Origin: Pseudomonadota bacterium
Lineage (GTDB): Bacteria; Pseudomonadota; Gammaproteobacteria; Xanthomonadales; Rhodanobacteraceae
Direction of reading: 5' to 3'
DNA: 64,000 nt
Assembly: GCA_021795435.1 (NCBI GenBank)
Contig: JAJYPJ010000004.1
Location: 31,713 to 95,712, forward strand
The notes under the pieces are model-generated. The model worked only from the letters and a program-made list of their open reading frames with translations, searched no databases and was not told the origin of the DNA. The position numbers and the translations under genes are program-made. Shown piece after piece: positions 22,889 through 33,141 of this stretch. How positions within the stretch are numbered: position 1 is the first letter of the stretch; each line of letters begins with the position of its first letter.

Positions 22889-23260
22889 TCACCTGATTGC
22901 AACCAGTCCCAGCCAGAACACCATTTGCGCCAAGCCAAGCCCCACGATCAGCGGCAGTGGCGGCAGGCGAAGCACGACCAGCGCGACCACGATCACCCCA
23001 GCCACCAGCGCGAGCTTCAGTACTTCACCCACATAGGTGGCGCGGAGGGCCTGGCGCGGTGTTCTCGCTGGCGCCCCGAACATCCGCAGCGCAAGCGTCG
23101 CGTTGCCGACCGCCACAACCCCACCGCCGATCGCGGCCGCCAGCGCTCCCCGCGCCCCGTGGGCCGCCGCCCACGACAAGGCGAGCAGCACCGTTGCGGC
23201 CACCTGCAACGCGATCATGCCAGCCGCGTACCGCCGGCCTTCCGCGATGGAGTTGCGCAT
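22889..23260 (-). CDS. atpI: ATP synthase accessory protein I
   Basis: A 123-residue membrane protein with four hydrophobic helices, first gene of the atp operon. AtpI-type proteins help assemble the c ring and may affect magnesium supply. The pattern of two helix pairs separated by RMFGAPARTPRQALRATYVGEVLKLAL is typical. ATG 23260 is chosen because the first helix follows after MRNSIAEGRRYAA; the frame stays open upstream without membrane-like sequence. Confidence 0.9.
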   Translation of the reverse strand: MRNSIAEGRRYAAGMIALQVAATVLLALSWAAAHGARGALAAAIGGGVVAVGNATLALRMFGAPARTPRQALRATYVGEVLKLALVAGVIVVALVVLRLPPLPLIVGLGLAQMVFWLGLVAIR

Positions 23261-23324
23261 CGGCACTGCCCCGTAGCCGGGCCACCATGGACCGACCGTC
23301 TCGTTCAACCTGCAAAGCCCCAAG

Positions 23325-23354
23325 AGAATAGCAGCGCCGCAACGGGCAGGGCAA
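23325..23354 (-). promoter_or_regulatory. Putative atp operon promoter, TTGCCC-N18-TATTCT
   Basis: On the minus strand TTGCCC (23349-23354) is followed after 18 nt by TATTCT (23325-23330), again with TGC directly before the -10. The atpI ATG lies 64 nt further on. This fits a main sigma-70 promoter for atpIBEFHAGDC. Confidence 0.45.
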
Positions 23355-23387
23355 CGACAACGAGTCGGGTCGCGACGAGCTCGGCAC

Positions 23388-23416
23388 AAAAAAACGGGCC
23401 AGTCCACTGGCCCGTT
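23388..23416 (-). terminator. Intrinsic terminator of the phasin gene
   Basis: On the minus strand AACGGGCCAG and CTGGCCCGTT form a perfect 10-bp stem with a 4-nt loop, followed directly by a run of seven T. It starts 62 nt past the phasin stop and lies before the atp promoter, insulating the two units. It is the clearest intrinsic terminator in the window. Confidence 0.9.
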
Positions 23417-23478
23417 GCAGGCCGCAAGCGCCGAGAGGGAGGGGCGCCTGCGGGTTTTCGTCGCACTGGTTCGCGGGC

Positions 23479-23850
23479 TCAGCCTTTGACCGGCTTGACC
23501 TGCGCGGCTTGCCGCTCGGCAAGGCCCTGCAGCGATTCGAGATGGTGATTGAGCGTGCTCGCGACATTTCGGCCGTGCGCCAGTGCCAGCTCGGCCTGCG
23601 TGCGCGCCGTGCTGATGCCCTTGCCGAGAAGCGCGCCTGCAGCCTCGATGTCGCGGGCAGCCAAGGCCTCGCGGCCGAATGCAGCGACGCTCTCGGCTTG
23701 CTTGGCGAGTGTTTCGAAATGCTGGCCGAGCAACGCGCCAACCGTTTCGAACGAGAGGGCCTGCGCCTTGAGTGCAGCAGCCTGCACTTCCTTGCCGGCA
23801 TTGAGCGCGGCTTCGGTCCACGCCGTGGTATTGAATGCGGTATTGCTCAT
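23479..23850 (-). CDS. Phasin family protein
   Basis: A 123-residue, Ala-rich, almost wholly helical protein of the phasin family, which coats polyhydroxyalkanoate granules or related lipid bodies. The pattern (AWTEAALNAGKEVQAAALKAQALSFETVGALLGQHFETLAKQAESV) is characteristic, and a Lys-containing tail (QVKPVKG) ends it. It is monocistronic: an intrinsic terminator lies downstream and a promoter with a palindrome upstream. No PHA synthase, PhaR or depolymerase gene is in the window, so its granule partner is elsewhere or absent. Confidence 0.85.
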   Translation of the reverse strand: MSNTAFNTTAWTEAALNAGKEVQAAALKAQALSFETVGALLGQHFETLAKQAESVAAFGREALAARDIEAAGALLGKGISTARTQAELALAHGRNVASTLNHHLESLQGLAERQAAQVKPVKG

Positions 23851-23884
23851 GGTCTGGCCTCGTGTGGGCGTCTATCGTGGAGGC

Positions 23885-23913
23885 ATCCTAGCAGGACAAA
23901 TGTTGCAATGCAA
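23885..23913 (-). promoter_or_regulatory. Phasin promoter, TTGCAT-N17-TAGGAT
   Basis: On the minus strand TTGCAT (23908-23913) and TAGGAT (23885-23890) are 17 nt apart with TGC before the -10. The start codon follows after a 34-nt leader. The -35 lies inside a perfect palindrome (23900-23916). Confidence 0.6.
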
Positions 23914-23916
23914 CAT
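23900..23916. promoter_or_regulatory. Palindromic operator candidate ATGTTGCA-A-TGCAACAT
   Basis: Two 8-bp arms form a perfect inverted repeat around one central base and cover the phasin -35 element. The position suits a repressor. TGC/GCA-type palindromes are known targets of PhaR-like regulators of phasin genes, but that link is inference. Confidence 0.55.
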
Positions 23917-24024
23917 CTCCGCGCGCCACCCCTGCCGCCTCGCGGGGCCAGCCGACAACGCCGAGGGCAAGATGCGATTCCCAGGTCGGCGCGGCATGAG
24001 GTGCCCCGCCATGCATCCCCGCGA

Positions 24025-24381
24025 CTATTTGCCGCAGTAGGTCACGCCCGCCGTGCAGGTTTCGTGGATCACGATCCGGCTCAGTCCCGGCAACACGGGT
24101 TCCAGGCGCTCCCAGACCCAGCGCGCGAGGCGTTCGCTGGTCGGATTGTCGAGGCCGGGCAGATCGTTGAGGTAGTTGTGGTCCAACTGCTCGTAGATCG
24201 GCTGGAACGCCCGCTTGATGTCGGCAAAATCGCAAACCCAACCGGTGCCGGGGTCGGGCTCGCCGGACACATGGACCTCCACCCGAATGGAATGCCCGTG
24301 CAATCGCCCGCATTTGTGACCCTGCGGCACCGCCGTCAGTCGGTGCGCGGCTTCGACGGTGAAGACCTTGAATATCTCCAT
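24025..24381 (-). CDS. queD: 6-carboxytetrahydropterin synthase
   Basis: A 118-residue enzyme of the QueD/PTPS family that turns 7,8-dihydroneopterin triphosphate into 6-carboxy-5,6,7,8-tetrahydropterin, the second step toward queuosine. Zinc ligands are His13, His28 and His30 (AAHRL and GRLHGH), with catalytic Cys24 in [21 protein letters not shown] and the HETCTAG motif with its Glu complete the site. Its substrate comes from GTP cyclohydrolase I, encoded at 43466-44074. The gene sits 45 nt after the class III aminotransferase on the same strand. Confidence 0.94.
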   Translation of the reverse strand: MEIFKVFTVEAAHRLTAVPQGHKCGRLHGHSIRVEVHVSGEPDPGTGWVCDFADIKRAFQPIYEQLDHNYLNDLPGLDNPTSERLARWVWERLEPVLPGLSRIVIHETCTAGVTYCGK

Positions 24382-24392
24382 CAGCGTGTTCC

Positions 24393-24430
24393 GTAGGGGG
24401 ATCTTCCCGCTGGGGCGCGCCAGCCCCTAC
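24393..24430 (-). other. Inverted repeat over the aminotransferase stop codon
   Basis: GTAGGGG (24393-24399) pairs with CCCCTAC (24424-24430), and an inner GCTGG/CCAGC stem lies between them. The right arm contains the stop codon of the aminotransferase gene. It may weaken readthrough into queD. No T-run is present. Confidence 0.35.
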
Positions 24431-25848
24431 AGGGAGCGCTTGGCGCGCGTGAGCACCTGGTCCAGCAACGCAATGGCCAGGTCGATCTCTTCGGTCGTGA
24501 TGTGCAGCGACGGCGCAAATGTAATGACATTCTTGTAATAACCGCCGATGTCGAGGACCAGCCCCATCCGCTTTCCCTGGTGCTCGAGGTCGCCGGCCAG
24601 TCCGATGTCCACCATTCGATCGACCAGCTTCTTGTTTGGCGTGAAGCCGTCCGCCTCGCAGATCTCGCCTCGCAGCGCGAGTCCAAGGCCATCGACGTCT
24701 CCCAGCTCGGGATGCCGCTTTTGCAGATCGCGCAACCCCGCCAGGAAATGCGCGCCCTTCGCCGAAACCATTGCTTCGTAGTCGGTCTCGGCCATCATGC
24801 GCATGGCCTCGAGGCCGACTGCCGTGCCGAGGGGATTGGCGTTGAATGTTGAATGGGTCGACCCCGGCGGAAAGATCTTCGGGTTGATCAGCTCCTCCCG
24901 CGCCCACAAGCCGGAGAGCGGATTTAGGCCATTGGTCAGTGCCTTTCCGAACACGATCGCGTCCGGCTTCACGCCAAAGTGCTCGATGCCCCAGAGCTTG
25001 CCGGTGCGATAGAAGCCCATCTGGATCTCGTCGACCACCATCAGGACCCCATGCTGGTCGAGGACCTTCTTGATGCCGGCGAAGTAGTTCATGGGCGGCA
25101 CCACGTACCCGCCTGTCCCTTGCAGGGGCTCGACGTAGAGCGCCGCGTACTCGCACTCGTTGGCCTTCGGATCCCAAAGGCCGTAGTACTCCGTCTCGAA
25201 CAGGCGCGCGAACTCCCGCACCAGCTGCTCGCCGTATTCTTCCTTGCCGATGCCCTTGGCCCCGCGGAAGTGATAGGGGAAAGGCAAGAACAGCGCGCGA
25301 TCGCCGAAGTGCCCATAGCGCCGCCGGTAGCGATAGCTCGACGTAATCGCCGACGCGCCAAGCGTGCGGCCATGGTAACCGCCCTCATACGCCATCATCA
25401 GACTCTTGCCGTGCTTGAAGTTGCGCACCAGCTTGAGCGAGTCTTCGACCGCCTGCGCACCGCCGACGTTGAAGTGCACGCGCCCGGCCAGACCGAATTT
25501 GCGCTCCGCGTCCTGGGCGATCGCCTTCGCGAGCTCGATCTTCTCGACGTGCAGGTATTGGCTGGCAACCTGCGGCAGCGTATCAATCTGGCGCTTCAGC
25601 GCATCGTTGAGACGCGGATTCGCGTAGCCGAAATTGCACGCCGAATACCACATCTGGAGGTCCAGGTACGGTACGCCCTCGCGGTCGTACATGTAGCTCC
25701 CCTCGCAGCGCGAGAAGATTTTCGCCGGGTCCGTGTAGTGGACGGTGTCGCCGAAGGAGCAATAACGCGCTTCATCGGCCAGCAAGGCTGCCTCATCGCG
25801 ACTCGTGTCGATGCGGGAAGCAATAGGGGTCGGATCTGCGTGCGGCAT
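24427..25848 (-). CDS. Class III PLP-dependent aminotransferase
   Basis: A 473-residue fold-type I, class III aminotransferase (ornithine/GABA/diamino-acid group). The motif VVDEIQMGFYRTG contains the PLP-ring Asp, and the Schiff-base lysine is in IVFGKALTNGLNPLSG. FNVGGAQAVEDSLKLVRN forms the phosphate-binding turn. The substrate is an amine or omega-amino acid but cannot be named. It lies only 3 nt after an MtnX-like phosphatase transcribed before it, so the two probably serve one pathway. Confidence 0.88.
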   Translation of the reverse strand: MPHADPTPIASRIDTSRDEAALLADEARYCSFGDTVHYTDPAKIFSRCEGSYMYDREGVPYLDLQMWYSACNFGYANPRLNDALKRQIDTLPQVASQYLHVEKIELAKAIAQDAERKFGLAGRVHFNVGGAQAVEDSLKLVRNFKHGKSLMMAYEGGYHGRTLGASAITSSYRYRRRYGHFGDRALFLPFPYHFRGAKGIGKEEYGEQLVREFARLFETEYYGLWDPKANECEYAALYVEPLQGTGGYVVPPMNYFAGIKKVLDQHGVLMVVDEIQMGFYRTGKLWGIEHFGVKPDAIVFGKALTNGLNPLSGLWAREELINPKIFPPGSTHSTFNANPLGTAVGLEAMRMMAETDYEAMVSAKGAHFLAGLRDLQKRHPELGDVDGLGLALRGEICEADGFTPNKKLVDRMVDIGLAGDLEHQGKRMGLVLDIGGYYKNVITFAPSLHITTEEIDLAIALLDQVLTRAKRSL

Positions 25849-25851
25849 GGA

Positions 25852-26544
25852 TCAGCGGTCCTGGGATGGAATGGGAAGTGGGGGCGCCAAGCGGCCGGCC
25901 AAAAGGCGAGGCAGGGCGGCACGCGCGTCGGCGAAGTTGTGGAAGGCAAGATGCGGATAGCCGCGCTCGCGGCAGTGCGCCACGAGGCGATGCTTGGCAA
26001 ACACGAAATCAGCAGAACCCGCGACGCAGAAATCGGAGCTGCCGTCGCCAATCAGCAGCACCCGCGCCGCGTCCTGGCGCAACCCCATGGCGCGCTCGCA
26101 CTTGCAAGTGCCGCTGGCTGCGCGGCAAGCCGGATTGCCGTGCGGGAACTCGAGACGCCAGCTGCGCGCACCCGCCTGCACCAAGTGGTTGGCGATGACC
26201 GGGAGGTCCTCCAGACCGTAGCGCGCCAGCAAGGCGCGAATGGCGCGGTCGAGTCCGTCGCTGACCACCGTGATATCCGCGCCCGCGGCACGGGCATCGG
26301 CCACGAAGGCAGGAAAGGCGGGATCGATGGCGATGGAGGCAATGGCTCCGTCGAGCTGCGCGGGGCTGGCATCGAGCAGCGCGACCTGGCCGGCAAGGCA
26401 CGCCCGCGAGCCGATTTCGCCCATTTGCCACGCCGTTTCGAGCTCTTCCCAGCCCGGAGCCCCGAAACGCTCCAGCAGCAAATCGGTGACGTCACCGACG
26501 CTGACGGTGCCGTCAAAATCACACACGATGGTCCATCGATTCAT
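25852..26544 (-). CDS. HAD-IB family phosphatase, MtnX-like
   Basis: A 230-residue HAD-superfamily hydrolase. Motif I is CDFDGTVSVGD (nucleophile Asp9, acid Asp11), motif II lies in ITVVSDGLD and motif IV is LLIGDGSSDFC. This arrangement matches MtnX, the phosphatase acting on 2-hydroxy-3-keto-5-methylthiopentenyl-1-phosphate, and phosphoserine-phosphatase relatives. No other methionine-salvage gene is nearby, so the true substrate is open. ATG 26544 puts motif I nine residues from the start; the frame extends to 26610 without clear homology. Confidence 0.82.
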   Translation of the reverse strand: MNRWTIVCDFDGTVSVGDVTDLLLERFGAPGWEELETAWQMGEIGSRACLAGQVALLDASPAQLDGAIASIAIDPAFPAFVADARAAGADITVVSDGLDRAIRALLARYGLEDLPVIANHLVQAGARSWRLEFPHGNPACRAASGTCKCERAMGLRQDAARVLLIGDGSSDFCVAGSADFVFAKHRLVAHCRERGYPHLAFHNFADARAALPRLLAGRLAPPLPIPSQDR

Positions 26545-26658
26545 GGACTTGAGCCTGTCCGCCGTTGGGAAGATGAAACCGCTCCGGCGCCGGGATGCGC
26601 CGTGCAGCATGGGTAGGTATGACCGTCCAACAGTACGATAAGTTGCCTGAACGCGCGG

Positions 26659-27558
26659 TCAGGGGGGCGCCTTGCCCGGAAGGAACCGGACCAGAACACG
26701 CTGGCCCACGCGCAGACCCGGCGCATCCAGCTGCAAAACGCAAGGCAGGTCGTGCGCGTCGTCGGGCTGCTCGTGCGTCGGTCCGAACGCCGCCGCGCCG
26801 TAGACGACCCCGAGTCGAAGCACGTGGGCCGGCCACTGCTGCGCTCCGCCCCCCTCGAGGACGACGACGGCGCGAAGGCCCGGGTGCACGCGGTCCGCAT
26901 AGGTCTGGCTGAGTTCCGCCTGGACCAGCAGGGGCCGATCAGGCAGCAAATCCAGCATCGGCATGGGATCCTGCGGCGCCACTCGCGCACCCACCTGCAC
27001 GAAACGTCCGGCCACACGGCCATTCGTGGCGGCACGAATCGTGTACTGCGCGAGGGTGTAGCGCTCAGCGTCCAGTCGCGCCAAGGCGGCGCGCTCGGCA
27101 GCCGTTGCCGCTGCCGCGCGTGCCTGCATCTCGGCCAGCGCGGCACGCGCATCGGCCAGTTCCTGTCCTGACGCCGCGTCGACCGCAGCGGCCGCGGCCA
27201 ATCGCCGCTCACGTTGCTGCGCCGCGGGCAGCCCTGCCGCAAGCTCGGCCGACCGGGCCTTGGCCTGATCGACCTCCGCTTGCGCCAGCCGCACGGCGAT
27301 GCGCACGGCTTCGTCATTCAGACGCACGAGCATCTGCCCTGCATGCACGCGGTCGCCCGAGTGGACCGCGACTTGCGAGACGACACCAGGCACGGCGGGA
27401 CGCACCTGCAGCAACCCGCCCTCGACCGCGACCTCGCCGCGGGCAACGGCCACCCACGGCGAAGGCGTGGCGCTCGTCGAGGCGGGACGCTCGCCATTGC
27501 CACAACCCGCCAGCACGAGCGCAGCAAACGAACACAGTAAAAGTGCCTTCATTTTCAT
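26659..27558 (-). CDS. HlyD/MFP-type periplasmic adaptor lipoprotein
   Basis: A 299-residue membrane-fusion protein with a lipoprotein signal (LLLCSFAALVLAGC, lipidation at the Cys). A biotinyl-lipoyl-like half (VRPAVPGVVSQVAVHSGDRVHAGQMLVRL) is followed by a long alpha-helical hairpin and a beta-barrel domain (ATNGRVAGRFVQVGARV). It bridges the inner-membrane ABC transporter and the TolC-type outer-membrane protein encoded upstream. Start overlaps the ATPase stop by 4 nt, and it is the last gene of the operon. Confidence 0.88.
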   Translation of the reverse strand: MKMKALLLCSFAALVLAGCGNGERPASTSATPSPWVAVARGEVAVEGGLLQVRPAVPGVVSQVAVHSGDRVHAGQMLVRLNDEAVRIAVRLAQAEVDQAKARSAELAAGLPAAQQRERRLAAAAAVDAASGQELADARAALAEMQARAAAATAAERAALARLDAERYTLAQYTIRAATNGRVAGRFVQVGARVAPQDPMPMLDLLPDRPLLVQAELSQTYADRVHPGLRAVVVLEGGGAQQWPAHVLRLGVVYGAAAFGPTHEQPDDAHDLPCVLQLDAPGLRVGQRVLVRFLPGKAPP

Positions 27559-28280
27559 GATGTTGTATGGGCTCCCATCGGCGGGTGGGGGTGATGCTCG
27601 TCGGCCAGCACGCGTCCGTCCTCCATCCGCAGCACACGATCCGCATGTGCTATGAGCCGTGGATCGTGGCTTGCGCAGAGCACCATGGTGCCATGCACGC
27701 GCGCGGCGCGATGAAGGATGTCGATCACCGTCTGACCGCTGACCGAATCCAGTGCACTGGTTGGTTCGTCGGCAAACAGCAGTTGCGGCCGCTTGGCCAA
27801 TGCGCGTGCAATGGCCACGCGCTGCTTCTCGCCGCCGGACAATTCGGCAGGACGCATGTGGCGGCGGTGGGCGAGGCCAACCTCATCCAGCGCGGCCCAA
27901 GCCCGTCGCCGCGTCTCTTCGGCCCCCAGCCCAAGATAGCTGAGCGGCAGTTCCACCTGTTCGACCGAGTTGAGCGCAGGAAACAGGTTGAAACCCTGGA
28001 ACACGAAGCCGATGTGGTGCAGCCGGAATCGCTGAAGTGCCTTGCGGTCCAGCAACCAAACCTGCTCGCCCAGGGCCTCGACGCTGCCGGCGTCGGGGCG
28101 CTCAAGCCCGCTCAGGATCGCAAGCAGCGTGCTCTTGCCACAGCCGGAAGGGCCCGAGAGCAACGTCAGCTCCCCCGAAGCGACATCGACGCTCAACTCG
28201 TCGATCACGCGCGTGGAAACCTTGCCGACCGTGAAGCTCTTGCCGATCCCCCGACCTCTTATGGCGACGTGCTCAACCAT
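27555..28280 (-). CDS. ABC transporter ATPase, LolD/MacB/DevA-like
   Basis: A 241-residue ATP-binding subunit with Walker [11 protein letters not shown]-loop [13 protein letters not shown], signature [15 protein letters not shown] and Walker [13 protein letters not shown]. It belongs to the MacB/LolD/DevA clade that drives mechanotransmission-type export. It sits 7 nt from the permease gene and overlaps the adaptor gene by 4 nt, so all four export genes form one operon. Confidence 0.93.
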   Translation of the reverse strand: MVEHVAIRGRGIGKSFTVGKVSTRVIDELSVDVASGELTLLSGPSGCGKSTLLAILSGLERPDAGSVEALGEQVWLLDRKALQRFRLHHIGFVFQGFNLFPALNSVEQVELPLSYLGLGAEETRRRAWAALDEVGLAHRRHMRPAELSGGEKQRVAIARALAKRPQLLFADEPTSALDSVSGQTVIDILHRAARVHGTMVLCASHDPRLIAHADRVLRMEDGRVLADEHHPHPPMGAHTTS

Positions 28281-28287
28281 GTCCGCC

Positions 28288-29418
28288 TCAGCGCAGCAGT
28301 CGCGCCGGATCGGCGTTGCGCAGCGTGCGCACCGCCAGCATCCCGGAAAAAAGCGTGATGCCCATCACCAGCACCGCGCACGCCGTCACGCCGGCCACGG
28401 TAATGCCGACCGGCACGTCCTGACTATGCGCGAGCAGGAGCACCATTGCCGACAGAACGCCCCCGCCCAACAGGCCGGCGACGCCCACCCAGCCAGCCTG
28501 TTCCATCACGACCCGACTGAGCGCGCCGTGGCTGGCCCCGAGCGCGTTGAGCGTGGCGTACTCACTGATCGAGCCAGCGACAGCACCCATCAGCGTCTGG
28601 CTCGTGATCACCGTGCCAACCAGGAACACCACCAGAGACATGAACACCACGCCAAGCCCTGCACCGGTCTCGAAAAGCCAGTAGTGGATGGTCCGGGCAG
28701 CCAGCGTCGATGCGCTCCAGACCGCATACCGACGCTGGCGATCATGCGGATCCAGCTGCGCGGCCACCACGGCCGCCCGCGCGGGATCGCGCAGACGTGC
28801 GACGTAGTAGGCGGGCCTGGGATCACCCCCCACGTTGAGCTGCTCCGCCGTCGCGAGCGACGTGACGATGTTGACACCGCCGAGCGCCCGCAACCCGCTG
28901 GTCGTGCCCACGAGGTAAACGCGCTGGCCGTTGAGGATCCCGCTTTGGCCCACTTGGATACCCAGCTTGGGCAAATCCGCACGGTCCACGATGATTGCGC
29001 CAGGCTCTTCGAGCCTCGCGCGCAGCGCGGGCGGAATGGCGCGAGCGAATACCAGTCCATCCGGCGCAGGGTCGATGCCGGACACGAACACCGATACGCT
29101 GCCGAGCTGACGACTGCCCCGCCAATCGCCGTTCACCCACTGGAATGGCTCGACCTGGGCCACCTGCGGGTTCATCAGCAGCCGCATCTGGGCGTCCCGC
29201 GGAATGCTGCGTCCGAGATCTATGCTCTGCGTGCCTGGGTAGCCAACCCAGATCTGGCCGCGCGATGCGTTGATATACACGGCCGCACTGTCGAAGATCC
29301 CGAACACGAGCGCCAACTGCACCAGAAGCAACATGCCGGAGAAGGCCACCGCCAGCGACGCGGGCAGGTAGCGTCGCCACTCATAAACAAGCGTCTTTCG
29401 CGCCAGTGCCACCATCAA
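28288..29418 (-). CDS. ABC transporter permease, DevC/FtsX-like
   Basis: A 376-residue permease with one N-terminal membrane helix, a large periplasmic domain (about residues 45-250) and three C-terminal helices (VVFMSLVVFLVGTVITSQTL, WVGVAGLLGGGVLSAMVLLLA, VTACAVLVMGITLFSGMLA). This four-helix layout fits the DevC/MacB type VII exporter group, which pushes cargo from periplasm or membrane through a TolC channel rather than across the inner membrane. Its start overlaps the TolC-type gene by ATGA. Confidence 0.88.
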   Translation of the reverse strand: MMVALARKTLVYEWRRYLPASLAVAFSGMLLLVQLALVFGIFDSAAVYINASRGQIWVGYPGTQSIDLGRSIPRDAQMRLLMNPQVAQVEPFQWVNGDWRGSRQLGSVSVFVSGIDPAPDGLVFARAIPPALRARLEEPGAIIVDRADLPKLGIQVGQSGILNGQRVYLVGTTSGLRALGGVNIVTSLATAEQLNVGGDPRPAYYVARLRDPARAAVVAAQLDPHDRQRRYAVWSASTLAARTIHYWLFETGAGLGVVFMSLVVFLVGTVITSQTLMGAVAGSISEYATLNALGASHGALSRVVMEQAGWVGVAGLLGGGVLSAMVLLLAHSQDVPVGITVAGVTACAVLVMGITLFSGMLAVRTLRNADPARLLR

Positions 29419-30824
29419 CGTGACGCCAGGTCAGCGGGCTTCACGCGCGGCGCCGCGACGGCCAATGGCGAAGCCCCCCCCAACGCCTTGTAGAGGGCAA
29501 CGAACGCAACGTCCTCTGCCGCACGCGCGCGCGTGGCGGCGATCGCCGCATGCAGAGCGGCATTCCCTGCATGGCCAGCGGCAAGCTGGTCAACCAATCC
29601 CAGGCGATTGCGGACGGCCGCGGTCCGCGCCGCCTCCCTGGCAGCCTGCAACGCTCCCATTGCAGCGGCGGCGCGGGCCCGTGCCGCGCGCAACGCCGCA
29701 TAGTCCTGCTCGACCTCAGCCACGGCGGACAGCACGGTCTGGCGGTAGTCCAGGACCGCGGCCTTGAGCTGATGGCTGTCGGCACGAATCTTGGCCTCGC
29801 GCAGGCCCCAGTCGAAAATCGGCATGTTGATGACGGGACCGAAGCTCGGAATCGTGCGCAACCGCCCGATCTCCCCGCCGGCGGTGCGCGCTGAAGCGGT
29901 TGCCGTCCAGCCCAACCCTAGGCGGGGATAGATGTCAGACCTGGCGATGCCGAGTTCACCTGCCGCACGGAGAATCGCGGCTTCGGCACCCTGGATGTCC
30001 GGGCGCGCACGCAAGAGTTCCGCTGGTGGCAACACCGGCGGCACCCGTGGGCTTCGCAACATCGCCGTGGGCACGCGCAGGTCCAGCTTCGCCGCCGGCA
30101 GGCTCAGGAGCACCGCCAATTGCTGGTGCGCTATGACCATGCCGCTCTGGGCGGCCACGAGTGCGGCGCGCGCGGCCGCGACATCGGCCTGCGCGCTGCT
30201 GGCAACGGCAGCCGGCTCAAGGTGGTGCTCCACGCGAACCCGTTGCAGGCGGGCGTCGAGCGTCGCCTGCCGCAGCAATGTGGCACCGTCGGTCGCGCGC
30301 CGCGCTGCGTCACACCAGTCGATGTAGGCGCGCGCGACCTCGGCAGCGAGCGCCACCTGCGCCGCGGCCCGGTCTCCATCCGCCAGCGCCGTATTGGCAT
30401 CGACAATCCGTTGCTCGCTCTCACCGCGCCCGAACAGCCCCAGTTCCCACACGGCATCGAAGCCAATTTGGAAGTAACTCGCCGTGCTGCCCGGCGTCGG
30501 CTCCTGGTTCGTATAAAGTGATTCCTGCGGCAAATGCCGCGCCTGCGGGGTATCCAGCAACGCGCGCGCCGCCGCGAGGCGCTCGCCGGCGGCCCTCAGG
30601 CCTAGGTTCTGGCTCAGCGCTCTCCGGACGAGCTGGTCCAGCTGCGGATCACCGAAGCTCCGCCACCACCGCGCCAGATCCGGGGCAGGACCCAACGCAC
30701 CGACCGGCCCCTCCGCAAATCGGGAGGGCAATTCGATCTTGGGTTGCGGCACGCGCGGGGCGACGGAGCAGGCCGAAAGCAGGACCACTGCGGCGACCAG
30801 CGCAGTCCGAAACCTTCGCTGCAT
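29415..30824 (-). CDS. TolC-family outer-membrane efflux lipoprotein (NodT type)
   Basis: A 469-residue outer-membrane factor with a lipoprotein signal (TALVAAVVLLSAC) and two repeated helical hairpin domains (the first containing RALSQNLGLRAAGERLAAARALLDT, the second RARPDIQGAEAAILRAAGELGIARSDIYP). It provides the exit duct for the downstream ABC exporter. ATG 30824 is used because it yields the lipobox; the frame extends to 30896. It is the first gene of the four-gene export operon; cargo cannot be predicted. Confidence 0.9.
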   Translation of the reverse strand: MQRRFRTALVAAVVLLSACSVAPRVPQPKIELPSRFAEGPVGALGPAPDLARWWRSFGDPQLDQLVRRALSQNLGLRAAGERLAAARALLDTPQARHLPQESLYTNQEPTPGSTASYFQIGFDAVWELGLFGRGESEQRIVDANTALADGDRAAAQVALAAEVARAYIDWCDAARRATDGATLLRQATLDARLQRVRVEHHLEPAAVASSAQADVAAARAALVAAQSGMVIAHQQLAVLLSLPAAKLDLRVPTAMLRSPRVPPVLPPAELLRARPDIQGAEAAILRAAGELGIARSDIYPRLGLGWTATASARTAGGEIGRLRTIPSFGPVINMPIFDWGLREAKIRADSHQLKAAVLDYRQTVLSAVAEVEQDYAALRAARARAAAAMGALQAAREAARTAAVRNRLGLVDQLAAGHAGNAALHAAIAATRARAAEDVAFVALYKALGGASPLAVAAPRVKPADLASR

Positions 30825-30951
30825 CCTCTTCACGGTGCGTGCCGCTTCCTGCACGTGCGTCCCAAACGGTCGGCGCAGCCGCGCCGGAATCCCCATGATA
30901 GCTGCGCGGCAGTTGTCCCCAAGCTTACGAGAGCCCTACCGGATTGCGTCC

Positions 30952-33139
<2,188 letters not shown>

Positions 33140-33141
33140 GC

